A DNA stretch of 64,000 bases. It comes from Bdellovibrio sp. qaytius (GTDB lineage Bacteria; Bdellovibrionota; Bdellovibrionia; Bdellovibrionales; Bdellovibrionaceae). The stretch lies in assembly GCA_004011035.1 (NCBI GenBank), contig CP025734.1:2502001-2566000 (forward strand). The letters run 5' to 3'. Made by a program: the position numbers and the translations under genes. This document shows positions 7,862 to 15,867 of the stretch, one piece after another. The first letter of the stretch is position 1; each line of letters opens with the position of its first letter. The notes under the pieces were generated by a model. It saw nothing but the letters and a program-made list of their open reading frames with translations. It had not been told where the DNA came from and did not search any database.

Positions 7862-9322
7862 CTACTGTGGCAACATACTACTTTCATTCTTTTGCATGGC
7901 TGCTAGCTTACGGTACAACGTTTTACGGTCGATACCTAATTCTTTGGCCGTCTTTTCTTTTGATTCATTGTTTTTACGTAAAACTTTTAAGATATAAATC
8001 TGACAAAGTTCTTCGAGTTTTAATGTTCTCTCATTCATGACAATTTTTTCTAAAGTCATTTCTGTTGTTTGTTTCGGAGCCACTGCAATTGTTGGAACCG
8101 TTGTTTCAACAACTTCATCTGCGGCTGATTTTTCAAAATCAACAAGGTCTTTACTTTCGATCACACTGCTGGTTGCTAAAACCACAGCTCGTTCAACCGT
8201 ATTTTCTAACTCACGAACATTACCACGCCATTGATTATTTAATAAATGCTCAGTCGCTTCACGAGAAAACCCAGTTAAACTAATATTATTAAGCGCAGAA
8301 TATTTTTTTAAGAAAAATTCTGCTAATGGTAAAATATCTTCTTTACGTTGGCGCAGTGGCGGAATTCGAATCGGAATAACATTTAAGCGAAAATATAAAT
8401 CTTCGCGAAATCTACGCTCTTGAACTTCAAAACGTAAATCTTTATGAGTCGCTGCCACAATACGAACATCTATTCCGCGCTGTTGATTTTCACCAATACG
8501 TCGAATTTTCTTTTCTTGCAGAACTCGTAATAATTTAGCTTGAAGCTGCAAAGTCATATCGCCGATTTCATCTAAGAATAATGTTCCGCCTTCGGCCTCT
8601 TCAAATAAACCCACTTTTTTATCAATAGCTCCGGTAAATGAACCCTTCGCATGTCCAAAAAGTTCTGACTCTAATAATGTTTCAGGAATAGCCGAACAGT
8701 TGATTGTTATAAATGGTTCTTTACAACGTGGCCCCATTTGATGAACCGCTTTAGCGATAACTTCTTTACCCGCACCAGATTCACCCGTAATTAAAATATG
8801 GGCTTGGCTGCTAGCCACTTTTTTAGCTAGATCTAAAGCTTGGCGAAAGCCAGCTGACTTACCGATAATACCGGTTACGCCAGTACCTTCTTTGTTTTGA
8901 ATAACAGCTTTTAATACTTTGTTTTCACCGCTCACTTTGCGGTAATGCATAGCTCTTTGAACTGAAGTTAATAAATTTGGAAATGGAATTGGTTTTAAAA
9001 TAAAATCATAGGCCCCCACTTCAACTGTTTGCACAGCTAAGTCTAGATCATTGTGGCCCGTCACTAAAATTACAGGAATATCGATGTCTGCGTCGTGCAA
9101 TCTCTGTGTAAACTCGATACCAGATAACTCTGGCATCATTAAATCTGTGATAATAACATCAAAGTGCTCTTGGTTTTTTTTCAAACTCGCTAATGCATCA
9201 AGAGGAGTAGAGAATGTTGTTACATCAAAACCTCGCGGCTTAAAAAATGCTTCAATCACTTCTGACATGTCTTGATCATCTTCAACTACCGCTAAACGCC
9301 CAGTTGCATTCAATGATTTCAT
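7862..9322 (-). CDS. NtrC-family sigma54-dependent response regulator
   Basis: A 486-aa activator: receiver domain (about 8-125) with Asp60 in ITDLMMP; AAA+ domain (about 150-380) with Walker A GESGAGKE at 180-187, the sigma54-contact loop GSFTGA at 227-232 (a common variant of GAFTGA), Walker B GGTLFLDE and the arginine-finger region [12 protein letters not shown]; and a Fis-type helix-turn-helix at the C-terminus ([17 protein letters not shown]). It activates RNA polymerase-sigma54 from enhancers. Three sigma54 promoter matches lie within 4 kb, making these neighbours probable targets. Its ATG overlaps the stop of the upstream membrane-protein gene (ATGA). No cognate kinase is nearby. Confidence 0.95.
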   Translation of the reverse strand: MKSLNATGRLAVVEDDQDMSEVIEAFFKPRGFDVTTFSTPLDALASLKKNQEHFDVIITDLMMPELSGIEFTQRLHDADIDIPVILVTGHNDLDLAVQTVEVGAYDFILKPIPFPNLLTSVQRAMHYRKVSGENKVLKAVIQNKEGTGVTGIIGKSAGFRQALDLAKKVASSQAHILITGESGAGKEVIAKAVHQMGPRCKEPFITINCSAIPETLLESELFGHAKGSFTGAIDKKVGLFEEAEGGTLFLDEIGDMTLQLQAKLLRVLQEKKIRRIGENQQRGIDVRIVAATHKDLRFEVQERRFREDLYFRLNVIPIRIPPLRQRKEDILPLAEFFLKKYSALNNISLTGFSREATEHLLNNQWRGNVRELENTVERAVVLATSSVIESKDLVDFEKSAADEVVETTVPTIAVAPKQTTEMTLEKIVMNERTLKLEELCQIYILKVLRKNNESKEKTAKELGIDRKTLYRKLAAMQKNESSMLPQ

Positions 9323-9759
9323 ACTGCTCCCGTTGCCGCTTCTTTTGCTGCGTGCTTTTCTTTTCTGTTGTTTATAAATTCTGTAATTAAAGAAGCCACT
9401 GCTTCTTCGATTGGACTATGAACTGATTGAGTTAAAACATCGGCCGTTGTAATGACTGGATGATGTTTTTTGTAGCTAGCTACCATTATTAAGATAGCTC
9501 CTAGTACGCAAATGCCTAGGCCACCACCTGCTACTGCCGACAACATAAAATATCCTTTATCGTCGTAGACTGATAACACATTAAAAAACGAAACTAAAAA
9601 CCCTGTAAGAATCAAAACGATTCCGGCGAACCCCAGAGCTACGGATTGGGCCATTCCTCTGACCCTAGCTATGGCATAATCAACGATGACTTCATATGGA
9701 ATCGACAAAAGTCGCTTACCAAATAAGAATGTGCCGATAAAAGAAAGAATTTTTAACAT
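9319..9759 (-). CDS. YqjE-like two-helix inner-membrane protein
   Basis: About 146 aa with two strong membrane helices (about 42-64 and 75-100) and a polar, acidic/basic C-terminal tail. It resembles the YqjE / holin-X type proteins that often follow YqjD/DUF883 genes; assignment is from topology and context rather than a diagnostic motif. An in-frame TTG at 9774 is possible, but the ATG at 9759 has a GGGGGG site 7 bases upstream. It overlaps the NtrC-family gene by 4 bases, so this membrane protein and the activator are translationally coupled. Confidence 0.68.
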   Translation of the reverse strand: MLKILSFIGTFLFGKRLLSIPYEVIVDYAIARVRGMAQSVALGFAGIVLILTGFLVSFFNVLSVYDDKGYFMLSAVAGGGLGICVLGAILIMVASYKKHHPVITTADVLTQSVHSPIEEAVASLITEFINNRKEKHAAKEAATGAV

Positions 9760-9776
9760 AGCTTTGCCCCCCAAAG

Positions 9777-9808
9777 AAAAAAGGCTCTGTGTATTCAGAG
9801 CCTTTTAA
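9777..9808 (-). terminator. Intrinsic terminator downstream of the DUF883 gene
   Basis: Stem AAAAGGCTCTG/CAGAGCCTTTT with an 8-base loop; on the minus strand it ends in a T-run. It lies 18 bases before the start of the next gene in the same direction, so read-through is probably needed for expression of the membrane protein and activator genes unless a promoter overlaps it. Confidence 0.82.
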
Positions 9809-9819
9809 TAAATTAATTT

Positions 9820-10137
9820 TTATGAACGACGACGACCAAAGAACAGGCCGGCTAGAACACCCACACCTACCGCAGCACCTAACCAGGCAGCTGGGTTACG
9901 GCGAACAGAGGCAATTGATGTATCATACGCGTCTGCTGATCTAGTTCTTAAACCAGAAAAAGCATCTGTCATGCGTTCTGAAATTGGTGTTTCTAAAAAT
10001 TCTTCACCGGCACGACGTGCACGGTCTACGGCATGAGTAGCTTTGTCGCCGATTTTTTCTGCTGCGTGACTGGCTTTTTCACCAAATTTTTCAGCTTTTG
10101 AATTAAATTGATTTTTGATATCAGAAGTCGTTTCCAT
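9820..10137 (-). CDS. DUF883/ElaB/YqjD-family membrane-anchored protein
   Basis: A 105-aa protein: long amphipathic helical region with A-x-x-K/D-K periodicity (residues 10-80) and a single C-terminal membrane anchor (NPAAWLGAAVGVGVLAGLFFGRR), the hallmark of ElaB/YqjD/DUF883 proteins, some of which bind ribosomes in stationary phase in E. coli. AAGGAG lies 5 bases before the ATG. The YqjE-like gene follows after a terminator hairpin, as in the yqjDE arrangement of enterobacteria. Confidence 0.88.
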   Translation of the reverse strand: METTSDIKNQFNSKAEKFGEKASHAAEKIGDKATHAVDRARRAGEEFLETPISERMTDAFSGLRTRSADAYDTSIASVRRNPAAWLGAAVGVGVLAGLFFGRRRS

Positions 10138-10230
10138 TTTTTCTCCTTGGCGTATTAAACACCTTATTTGTTTTGATTAATCGATCCAAATATAGACCGG
10201 GTTCATTAAAATTTATGGGTTTTTCTTTAA

Positions 10231-10782
10231 CTACTTTTTTGTGAAAATCATCAGTACTGCTTTTGAAGCCTGCCCCTTTTCACCAAACAATCCTGTTTCG
10301 CTTTCTTGCACTGGAGCAGCTCCTGCCACTTCAGTTGTTTTCTTTACGCGAGCTTCTTTTGTACCAAAAAATTCTTTAATTTTTCCTGGGCGCTCGGCCA
10401 TATTAAATCCTGGCGTATTTTTAATTTTTAAATCATTTTTTAAAAAAGCCTGTAGATGTTCGATTCTACGTTTTGCTAAAGAAATTTCAGCCTTACTTTG
10501 TGTAGTTTTAGCAGCTGGATATTCTTGGTCAGACCAAGCTAATACATTGATATAATCTAATTCACCTTTTTGACGAGCTTCATCAATAACATTGCGAATT
10601 TCTGCACGGCCCTGATCTGTTAACTGATCAGAACCCGTAACAAATTCAACTTCACCCAAATTAGCAGCTCCTAAACTAGTCGCCGCTTGACGAGTTTGTT
10701 CTGAAATCATGGCTAAAGCTTCGATCGCAAATAACGAACACACTAAAGAAGCAACGACAAGACAACGTAAAACAAAGTTCAT
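10231..10782 (-). CDS. Secreted OmpA-like protein, uncharacterised
   Basis: A 183-aa protein with a signal peptide (MNFVLRCLVVASLVCSLFAIEALA). Residues about 35-110 (GEVEFVTGSDQLTDQGRAEI...INVLAWSD...SLAKRRIEHLQAFL) follow the strand-helix-strand pattern of an OmpA-like domain but with a degenerate binding motif. A longer reading from 10854 is possible, but the ATG at 10782 has AGGGG 5 bases upstream, starts a proper signal peptide, and a sigma54 promoter lies inside the longer version, which settles the start. Function unknown; an envelope role is likely. Confidence 0.75.
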   Translation of the reverse strand: MNFVLRCLVVASLVCSLFAIEALAMISEQTRQAATSLGAANLGEVEFVTGSDQLTDQGRAEIRNVIDEARQKGELDYINVLAWSDQEYPAAKTTQSKAEISLAKRRIEHLQAFLKNDLKIKNTPGFNMAERPGKIKEFFGTKEARVKKTTEVAGAAPVQESETGLFGEKGQASKAVLMIFTKK

Positions 10783-10824
10783 ACAATCCCCTGATCCTGT
10801 GATTTGTTTAATTTGTTTTATGTG

Positions 10825-10840
10825 TGCAATGACTGCGCCA
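10825..10840 (-). promoter_or_regulatory. Sigma54 (-24/-12) promoter
   Basis: On the minus strand TGGCGCAGTCATTGCA, with GG and GC 10 bases apart and an intact TTGCA. Its -24 half is TGGCGC, identical to the promoter of the receiver gene at 7247. Predicted transcription start is near 10813, about 30 bases upstream of the OmpA-like gene's ATG. An inverted repeat AACTC-N4-GAGTT lies upstream. Confidence 0.72.
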
Positions 10841-10929
10841 GTAAAATTAAGCACTTAACTCGAGTGAGTTAATTATTGCATTTTTTTGAGGGGGTAATTT
10901 GCCACGGAAAAGTGCAAAAAGTCCCGTGG

Positions 10930-11598
10930 TTAGTTAGAAATTATATCTTCGTAAAAAGAACCGCGCTGTTTATTATCGTCAACAATGTGAATTTCTAAAA
11001 CCCAAATATTTTTTATCGGGCTTTTTTCAAATTCAAAAAGTTTATGTTTTGAAAAAACTTGATGCGGAAAATCTCCAAGCCTATGACCGGCCATGCGGTG
11101 ATCTAAACGATAACCTAATTCTGAAGTTTTATGCTTCGCGTATTCAAAAAGTTCAATGCCTGTCGCACCAGTTTTTTTCCAGTGCGCTTCAGTTTCGTGA
11201 AAAATAATTTCGCTGGCCTTGGCTAAATGAACATCATCTTTATTTAATGGTTGATTGTTTTTATTAATCACAACAGTTCGGCCAAAATCAGCTTCGTGAT
11301 TTTCAATGATTGGACCGATATCTATAAATAATAAATCTTGATCCTGACACTTTAAATTTTCGTCAGGCAAATCGCGAAATGTTTTTATGGTGTCGCTGGC
11401 TATGCGAAATTTTGTCGGATGCCAAAATTTTAAAACTCCATGCTCTTTAAAAACATCTTTAACTAAAGCTTGACCGTCTTTTTCAGTCATACCAATTTCA
11501 ACACGCGCCATGATTTGATCTGCGACTTGTTTGCAAAGCTCGCGGGCTTTTAAAAAAGTGTCTAAATTAAATTTTTCACCTAATTGTTCATGATTCAT
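10930..11598 (-). CDS. M24-family metallopeptidase (Xaa-Pro aminopeptidase-like)
   Basis: A 222-aa pita-bread-fold protein. The dinuclear metal ligands can be traced: Asp in LFIDIGP, Asp in EADFGRTVV, His in AGHRLGDFPH, Glu in VLEIHI and Glu in the final FYEDII. It is a catalytic domain only, with no N-terminal creatinase domain, similar in size to methionine aminopeptidase but with the HRLGDFPH block unlike MAP. Its start overlaps the end of the EamA transporter gene by 11 bases. The substrate is unknown; dipeptidase activity is the best guess. Confidence 0.82.
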   Translation of the reverse strand: MNHEQLGEKFNLDTFLKARELCKQVADQIMARVEIGMTEKDGQALVKDVFKEHGVLKFWHPTKFRIASDTIKTFRDLPDENLKCQDQDLLFIDIGPIIENHEADFGRTVVINKNNQPLNKDDVHLAKASEIIFHETEAHWKKTGATGIELFEYAKHKTSELGYRLDHRMAGHRLGDFPHQVFSKHKLFEFEKSPIKNIWVLEIHIVDDNKQRGSFYEDIISN

Positions 11599-12403
11599 AA
11601 GAACTTCCTACGCAAGCGGCTATCACAAAACTCATGGCTGTGATTTGTACTATATCTAAAGATTCATGTAAAAATATTAAACCAATCATCGTGGCGACAA
11701 TCGGTTCGAAACTCATTAAAATACCAAAAGTTTTTTCTGGAATTTTATTCATCGCTTTAAGTTCTAAACTATAAGGTATCGCGCTTGATAAAATCGCGAC
11801 ACCTAAACCAGCTAACCAGTAATTCGGATTGATCACTTGCTGTGTATTTAAAAGTAAACCTGCAGGTAATGCCACAGCCGCTGCGAAACACATTCCGAGA
11901 CTTGAAACAATTAAACTGGCGTGACCACCACGAATGGCTTTTTTCCCGAAGATAATATACAGAGCCCAAAAAAATGCAGCGACAAGGGCTAAAAACATTC
12001 CCATATAATCGATTTTATTTTCACCACTGTGATAAAATAAAATTCCAAGACCTGAGGCTGCTAAAATAACCCAAATCACATCACGCCACTTATGTGAGTA
12101 CAATATTGAGACAGCTAGCGGCCCTGCAAACTCTATTGTGACTGCTAATCCCAACGGAATTCTCTGCAACGAGAAGTAAAAGAATAAATTCATTAACCCT
12201 AAAGACAAACCATAGCCTGCAATCAGCGCTAACTGCGACTTATCAGAGATGATCTTTTTAAAAATCGATTTGTTCTTCAATGGATTCGCTATAGCAAGTA
12301 ATATAAGAGCCGAAAAAAACACGCGCAATGCTGTTGTGCCTGCAGGGCCTAAATCAACAAACAGCCCTTTGGCAATAGAGGCACCAAATTGGATTGAAAG
12401 CAT
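11588..12403 (-). CDS. EamA/RhtA-type drug/metabolite transporter
   Basis: At least 271 aa with about ten hydrophobic helices in two homologous halves; R-x-F-F-S-A-L near the N-terminus and the C-terminal SFEPIVATMIGLIFLHE are typical EamA signatures, and the sequence is close to RhtA (threonine/homoserine exporter) type. The reading frame remains open and hydrophobic upstream of the ATG at 12403 (residues SSYFFLVIA), and an AGGAG lies near 12443-12447, but no ATG, GTG or TTG is in frame there. The annotated start may therefore cut helix 1, or a non-standard start is used. Confidence 0.85.
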   Translation of the reverse strand: MLSIQFGASIAKGLFVDLGPAGTTALRVFFSALILLAIANPLKNKSIFKKIISDKSQLALIAGYGLSLGLMNLFFYFSLQRIPLGLAVTIEFAGPLAVSILYSHKWRDVIWVILAASGLGILFYHSGENKIDYMGMFLALVAAFFWALYIIFGKKAIRGGHASLIVSSLGMCFAAAVALPAGLLLNTQQVINPNYWLAGLGVAILSSAIPYSLELKAMNKIPEKTFGILMSFEPIVATMIGLIFLHESLDIVQITAMSFVIAACVGSSYES

Positions 12404-12517
12404 GGCTATAACTAAGAAAAAGTATGATGAATAAACCTCAGTCTCCTGACTTATTTTGAGATTAATATTTTTTTGTCGAAATTTTTGACCTTATATTCAT
12501 TTTAACTATCTAACATT

Positions 12518-12539
12518 TTGACAGAAAATCAAACGTTTA
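12518..12539 (+). promoter_or_regulatory. Possible sigma70-type promoter for the repeat lipoprotein
   Basis: A perfect TTGACA (12518-12523) is followed after 16 bases by TAAATA, a weak -10 element. The 232-base gap between EamA and the lipoprotein has no other gene. The -10 is poor, so this is tentative. Confidence 0.35.
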
Positions 12540-12635
12540 TAAATAGCTGTATTAAGTGGAGATTCGGATGAAATTTGTGTGTAGTTTTCCACAAAAAGAC
12601 CGAAACTAGACTAAAGTTTGACAAGGAGTCAAAAG

Positions 12636-15600
12636 ATGACTGTTTCAAAACAATTCGCGTTACTTATACTAATTGCTGTAGGCATTTCAAGCTGTAGTCC
12701 CAAGAGTGGTGGCCCAGCTCCAGCGTCTTTATCAGCAAGTGAAGTCAGCCGTGACTTCTCTAATACGAGTTTTGCCGTTGCGGGTTCAGATTTACCATCT
12801 GACTTCGCCAATTGTACTTTCAACGGACAAACAGTCTTACATAATGCTTCAGTGAGTGCTTATCAAAACTCATCTGTACCTTATGGATCATCGTGTGTTT
12901 CACAATTAAGACGCTGTAATAATGGTGTCTTATCTGGAAGCTATCAATATGGTTCATGTAGCGCTGCAGGCCCAGCAAGTTGTTTATTCAACGGTCAAAC
13001 AATTGCTCACGGTGCAGTTGTTCAAGCGTTTCAAAATTCATCTGTAGCTTACGGATCAACATGTTCATCTGAACAACGCACTTGTAATAATGGTGTGTTA
13101 TCTGGTTCAAATGCATTTGCATCTTGTAATGTCGCAGGCCCAGCAAGTTGTTTATTCAACGGTCAAACTGTGGCTCACGGATCAAACGTAAACGCATTTG
13201 CGAATTCAACTGTAGCCTTTGGTCAAACATGTGCGGTTGAACAACGTTCTTGTAATAACGGTGTATTATCAGGTTCTAATGCTTACGCTTCTTGTAACGT
13301 AGATGCAGCGGCAAGTTGTTTATTCAACGGTCAAACTGTAGCTCACGGTTCAAACGTACCTGCATTTGCAAACTCAACTGTTGCTTATGGCGATACTTGT
13401 GTAGCTGAACAACGTTCTTGTAATAATGGTGTATTATCAGGTTCAAATTCATATGCGTCTTGTAACGTAGATGCTCCAGCAAGCTGTTTATTCAACGGCC
13501 AAACTGTAGCTCACGGATCAAAAGTGCCTGCATTTCCAAATTCAACTGTAGCTTACGGTTCATCTTGTGTAGCTGAATCTAGAACTTGTGATAACGGTGT
13601 ATTATCTGGTTCAAGCCCATACGCAACATGTGCTGTTGATGCAGCGGCAAGTTGTTTATTCAATGGCCAAACTTTAGCTCACGGTCAAAGTGCTCCTGCG
13701 TTTCAAAATTCATCTGTAGCTTACGGTTCATCTTGTGTATCTGAACAACGTACTTGTGATAACGGTTCAATGTCTGGAAGTTTTCAATACGGTTCATGTA
13801 ACGTTGATTCTGCGAAAAGCTGTTTATTCAACGGTCAAACTGTAGCTCATGGTCAAAGCGTTCAAGCTTTTCCATCTTCTTCGGTTGGCTTTGGTAGCAT
13901 GTGTATTTCTGATACGAGAACTTGTGATAACGGAATTTTATCAGGTTCAAATCAGTATGCGTCTTGTGCTGTTGATGCAGCCGCAAGCTGTTTATTCAAC
14001 GGTCAAACAATTGCTCACAATCAAAGTATCCAAGCTTTCGTAACTTCAACAGTTGGCTTTGGTGAAAAATGTTCTGGTGAAGAAAGAATTTGTTATAACG
14101 GAGTATTAGATGGTTCAAACCAATATGCTTCTTGTACTGTGGCTCAGCCTGCAAGTTGTTTAATTAACGGATTAACAATTGCTCACGGTCAAACAACAAT
14201 TTTATTCAAATCATCTTCTGTAGCTTACGGCCAATCTTGTGAATCAGAATCTAGAACTTGTGCTAACGGTACATTATCTGGATCTTTCTCAAGTGGATCA
14301 TGTGTTGTTGAAGAAGCAAAAACATGTTCTTTCAACGGTCAAACAATTGCAAATGGCGACGCTGTTCAAGCTTATGCAACTAGTTCAGTAGCTTTCGGTC
14401 AATCATGTCAGTCAGAAACTCGCTCTTGTTCAAACGGTGTATTATCTGGCACGAACACGAACAGTTCATGCTCTGTAGAAGCTGCTAAATCTTGTTCTTT
14501 CAACGGACAAACAATTGCTAACGGTGCAAGTGTTCAAGCTTTCTCAACTTCATCAGTAGCTTTTGGTCAAACTTGTAAATCAGAAACACGCTCTTGTTCT
14601 AACGGCGTATTATCTGGTACGAACACGAACAGCTCTTGCTCTGTAGAAGCTGCTAAGTCTTGTACTTTTAACGGACAAACAATTGCTAATGGTGCAACTG
14701 TAGAAGCTTGGTCAACAAACTCAGTGGCTTACGGTCAATCATGTAAATCAGAAGTTAGATCTTGTTCTAACGGTGTATTATCAGGTTCTAACACTTACGG
14801 TTCATGTTCTGTAGAAGCTCCGAAATCATGTTCATTCAATGGTTCAACTGTAGCTAACGGTTCATCTGTAAAAGCTTACTCATCAGCACAAGTTCCTTAC
14901 GGTCAAACTTGCCAATCTGAAAACCGCACTTGTACTAATGGTGTGTTATCAGGTTCAAACACTGTAGCTTCTTGTACTGTGGCTCCGAAACCTCCAGTGG
15001 TTGTGGTTCCACCAACTCCGCCGAAATCTTGTACTTTCAATGGTAAAACTGTAGCGAGTGGCGCTTCGGTTCAAGCTTTTAAAGCATCAAGTGTTGGTTA
15101 CGGTCAATCTTGCCAATCTGAAACTAGAACATGTACGAACGGTGTATTATCTGGATCAAACACTGCGGCATCATGTGAAGTTGAAGGTCCTAAATCTTGT
15201 AAGATCTTGTTCGGTCTAATTACGATCCCACACGGTTTCACACTTTTCGCTGCAACTCATTCATCTGCTGGTGCAGGTTCACGTTGCGAAGCTGAAGTAA
15301 CTTTATGTAACAATGGTCAGTTCGTGATTGATCCAAGTATTACTTGTCAGCATGGCGATAAACCGCCAGTAACAGTACCTCCTCCTAAACCAGGAGAAGT
15401 GCAATGTGAACTTGATCCTAAATCTAACAACGGTAAACATATTGGTGTAGATCATGAAGGTAAACATGGGGATTCTGGATTACACTTAGGTTGGTACAAG
15501 GATGAAAAACCTTGTAAACAAGACCCAAAACCACCAGTAACTCCGGTGCCGCCGAAACAAGATCCTCCATGTAAGCATGAGCATGATCCGAAAAAACCTT

Positions 15601-15713
15601 GTGCTCACGAAAAGGATCCTAAGAAACCATGTGATCACAAACCTTGTGAACACAACGACAAACACAAGACGCAAAAAGAAAAAGACGATTGCGATAAGAA
15701 ACAAAAAAAATAA
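12636..15713 (+). CDS. Large Cys-rich tandem-repeat lipoprotein
   Basis: A 1025-aa surface-type lipoprotein. Signal sequence ends in G-I-S-S-C. Residues 60-854 are fourteen 56-residue repeats, each with Cys at repeat positions 1, 28, 35 and 49 and consensus CxFNGQTVAHG...AF..SSVAYGQ-C-SE.R.C.NGVLSGSN...SC. A degenerate fifteenth copy follows, then a Pro-rich linker and a tail packed with His, Lys, Asp and Cys (KKPCAHEKDPKKPCDH), suggesting metal binding. Repeat 13 carries an 11-residue proline/valine insertion. ATG at 12636 follows AAGGAG by 7 bases; an in-frame start at 12618 lacks this. Family not recognised; adhesion or structural surface role is inference. Confidence 0.88.
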   Translation: MTVSKQFALLILIAVGISSCSPKSGGPAPASLSASEVSRDFSNTSFAVAGSDLPSDFANCTFNGQTVLHNASVSAYQNSSVPYGSSCVSQLRRCNNGVLSGSYQYGSCSAAGPASCLFNGQTIAHGAVVQAFQNSSVAYGSTCSSEQRTCNNGVLSGSNAFASCNVAGPASCLFNGQTVAHGSNVNAFANSTVAFGQTCAVEQRSCNNGVLSGSNAYASCNVDAAASCLFNGQTVAHGSNVPAFANSTVAYGDTCVAEQRSCNNGVLSGSNSYASCNVDAPASCLFNGQTVAHGSKVPAFPNSTVAYGSSCVAESRTCDNGVLSGSSPYATCAVDAAASCLFNGQTLAHGQSAPAFQNSSVAYGSSCVSEQRTCDNGSMSGSFQYGSCNVDSAKSCLFNGQTVAHGQSVQAFPSSSVGFGSMCISDTRTCDNGILSGSNQYASCAVDAAASCLFNGQTIAHNQSIQAFVTSTVGFGEKCSGEERICYNGVLDGSNQYASCTVAQPASCLINGLTIAHGQTTILFKSSSVAYGQSCESESRTCANGTLSGSFSSGSCVVEEAKTCSFNGQTIANGDAVQAYATSSVAFGQSCQSETRSCSNGVLSGTNTNSSCSVEAAKSCSFNGQTIANGASVQAFSTSSVAFGQTCKSETRSCSNGVLSGTNTNSSCSVEAAKSCTFNGQTIANGATVEAWSTNSVAYGQSCKSEVRSCSNGVLSGSNTYGSCSVEAPKSCSFNGSTVANGSSVKAYSSAQVPYGQTCQSENRTCTNGVLSGSNTVASCTVAPKPPVVVVPPTPPKSCTFNGKTVASGASVQAFKASSVGYGQSCQSETRTCTNGVLSGSNTAASCEVEGPKSCKILFGLITIPHGFTLFAATHSSAGAGSRCEAEVTLCNNGQFVIDPSITCQHGDKPPVTVPPPKPGEVQCELDPKSNNGKHIGVDHEGKHGDSGLHLGWYKDEKPCKQDPKPPVTPVPPKQDPPCKHEHDPKKPCAHEKDPKKPCDHKPCEHNDKHKTQKEKDDCDKKQKK
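12813..15197 (+). repeat. Fourteen 168-bp in-frame tandem repeats
   Basis: Each unit is 168 bases (56 codons); unit 13 has a 33-base insertion, and 14 x 168 + 33 equals the span. Nucleotide identity is high in the GGTCAA/AACGGT core and the GGTGTATTATCTGG segment, while units 10-12 are most alike (including the repeated acgaacacgaacag tract), implying recent local duplication. Confidence 0.93.
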
Positions 15714-15720
15714 CGAAACT

Positions 15721-15754
15721 AAAAAGGGAGCTGAAAAGCTCCCTTTCTCATTTT
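15721..15754 (+). terminator. Intrinsic terminator of the repeat lipoprotein gene
   Basis: Stem AAAGGGAGCT (15723-15732), GAAA tetraloop, AGCTCCCTTT (15737-15746), followed by CTCATTTT, 9 bases after the stop codon. Confidence 0.88.
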
Positions 15755-15867
15755 GAGACGCAGACTTCTGACACCTTAAAGCCTTTTTAGTCACTTCACG
15801 TACAAAACATCACTGTAATCCCCTATATCGCGTTTCTGTGCGTACGAATCTTGAAATACTTAAGTCT

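Noticed and set aside
12813-15197. Regular 168-bp repeat as CRISPR or satellite
   Set aside because: Repeats are in frame, coding, of 56 codons without unique spacers; it is a protein repeat.
15486-15794. Minus-strand ORF of 102 codons opposite the lipoprotein tail
   Set aside because: Hydrophobic only because it is antisense to the Lys/Asp/His-rich tail and the terminator.
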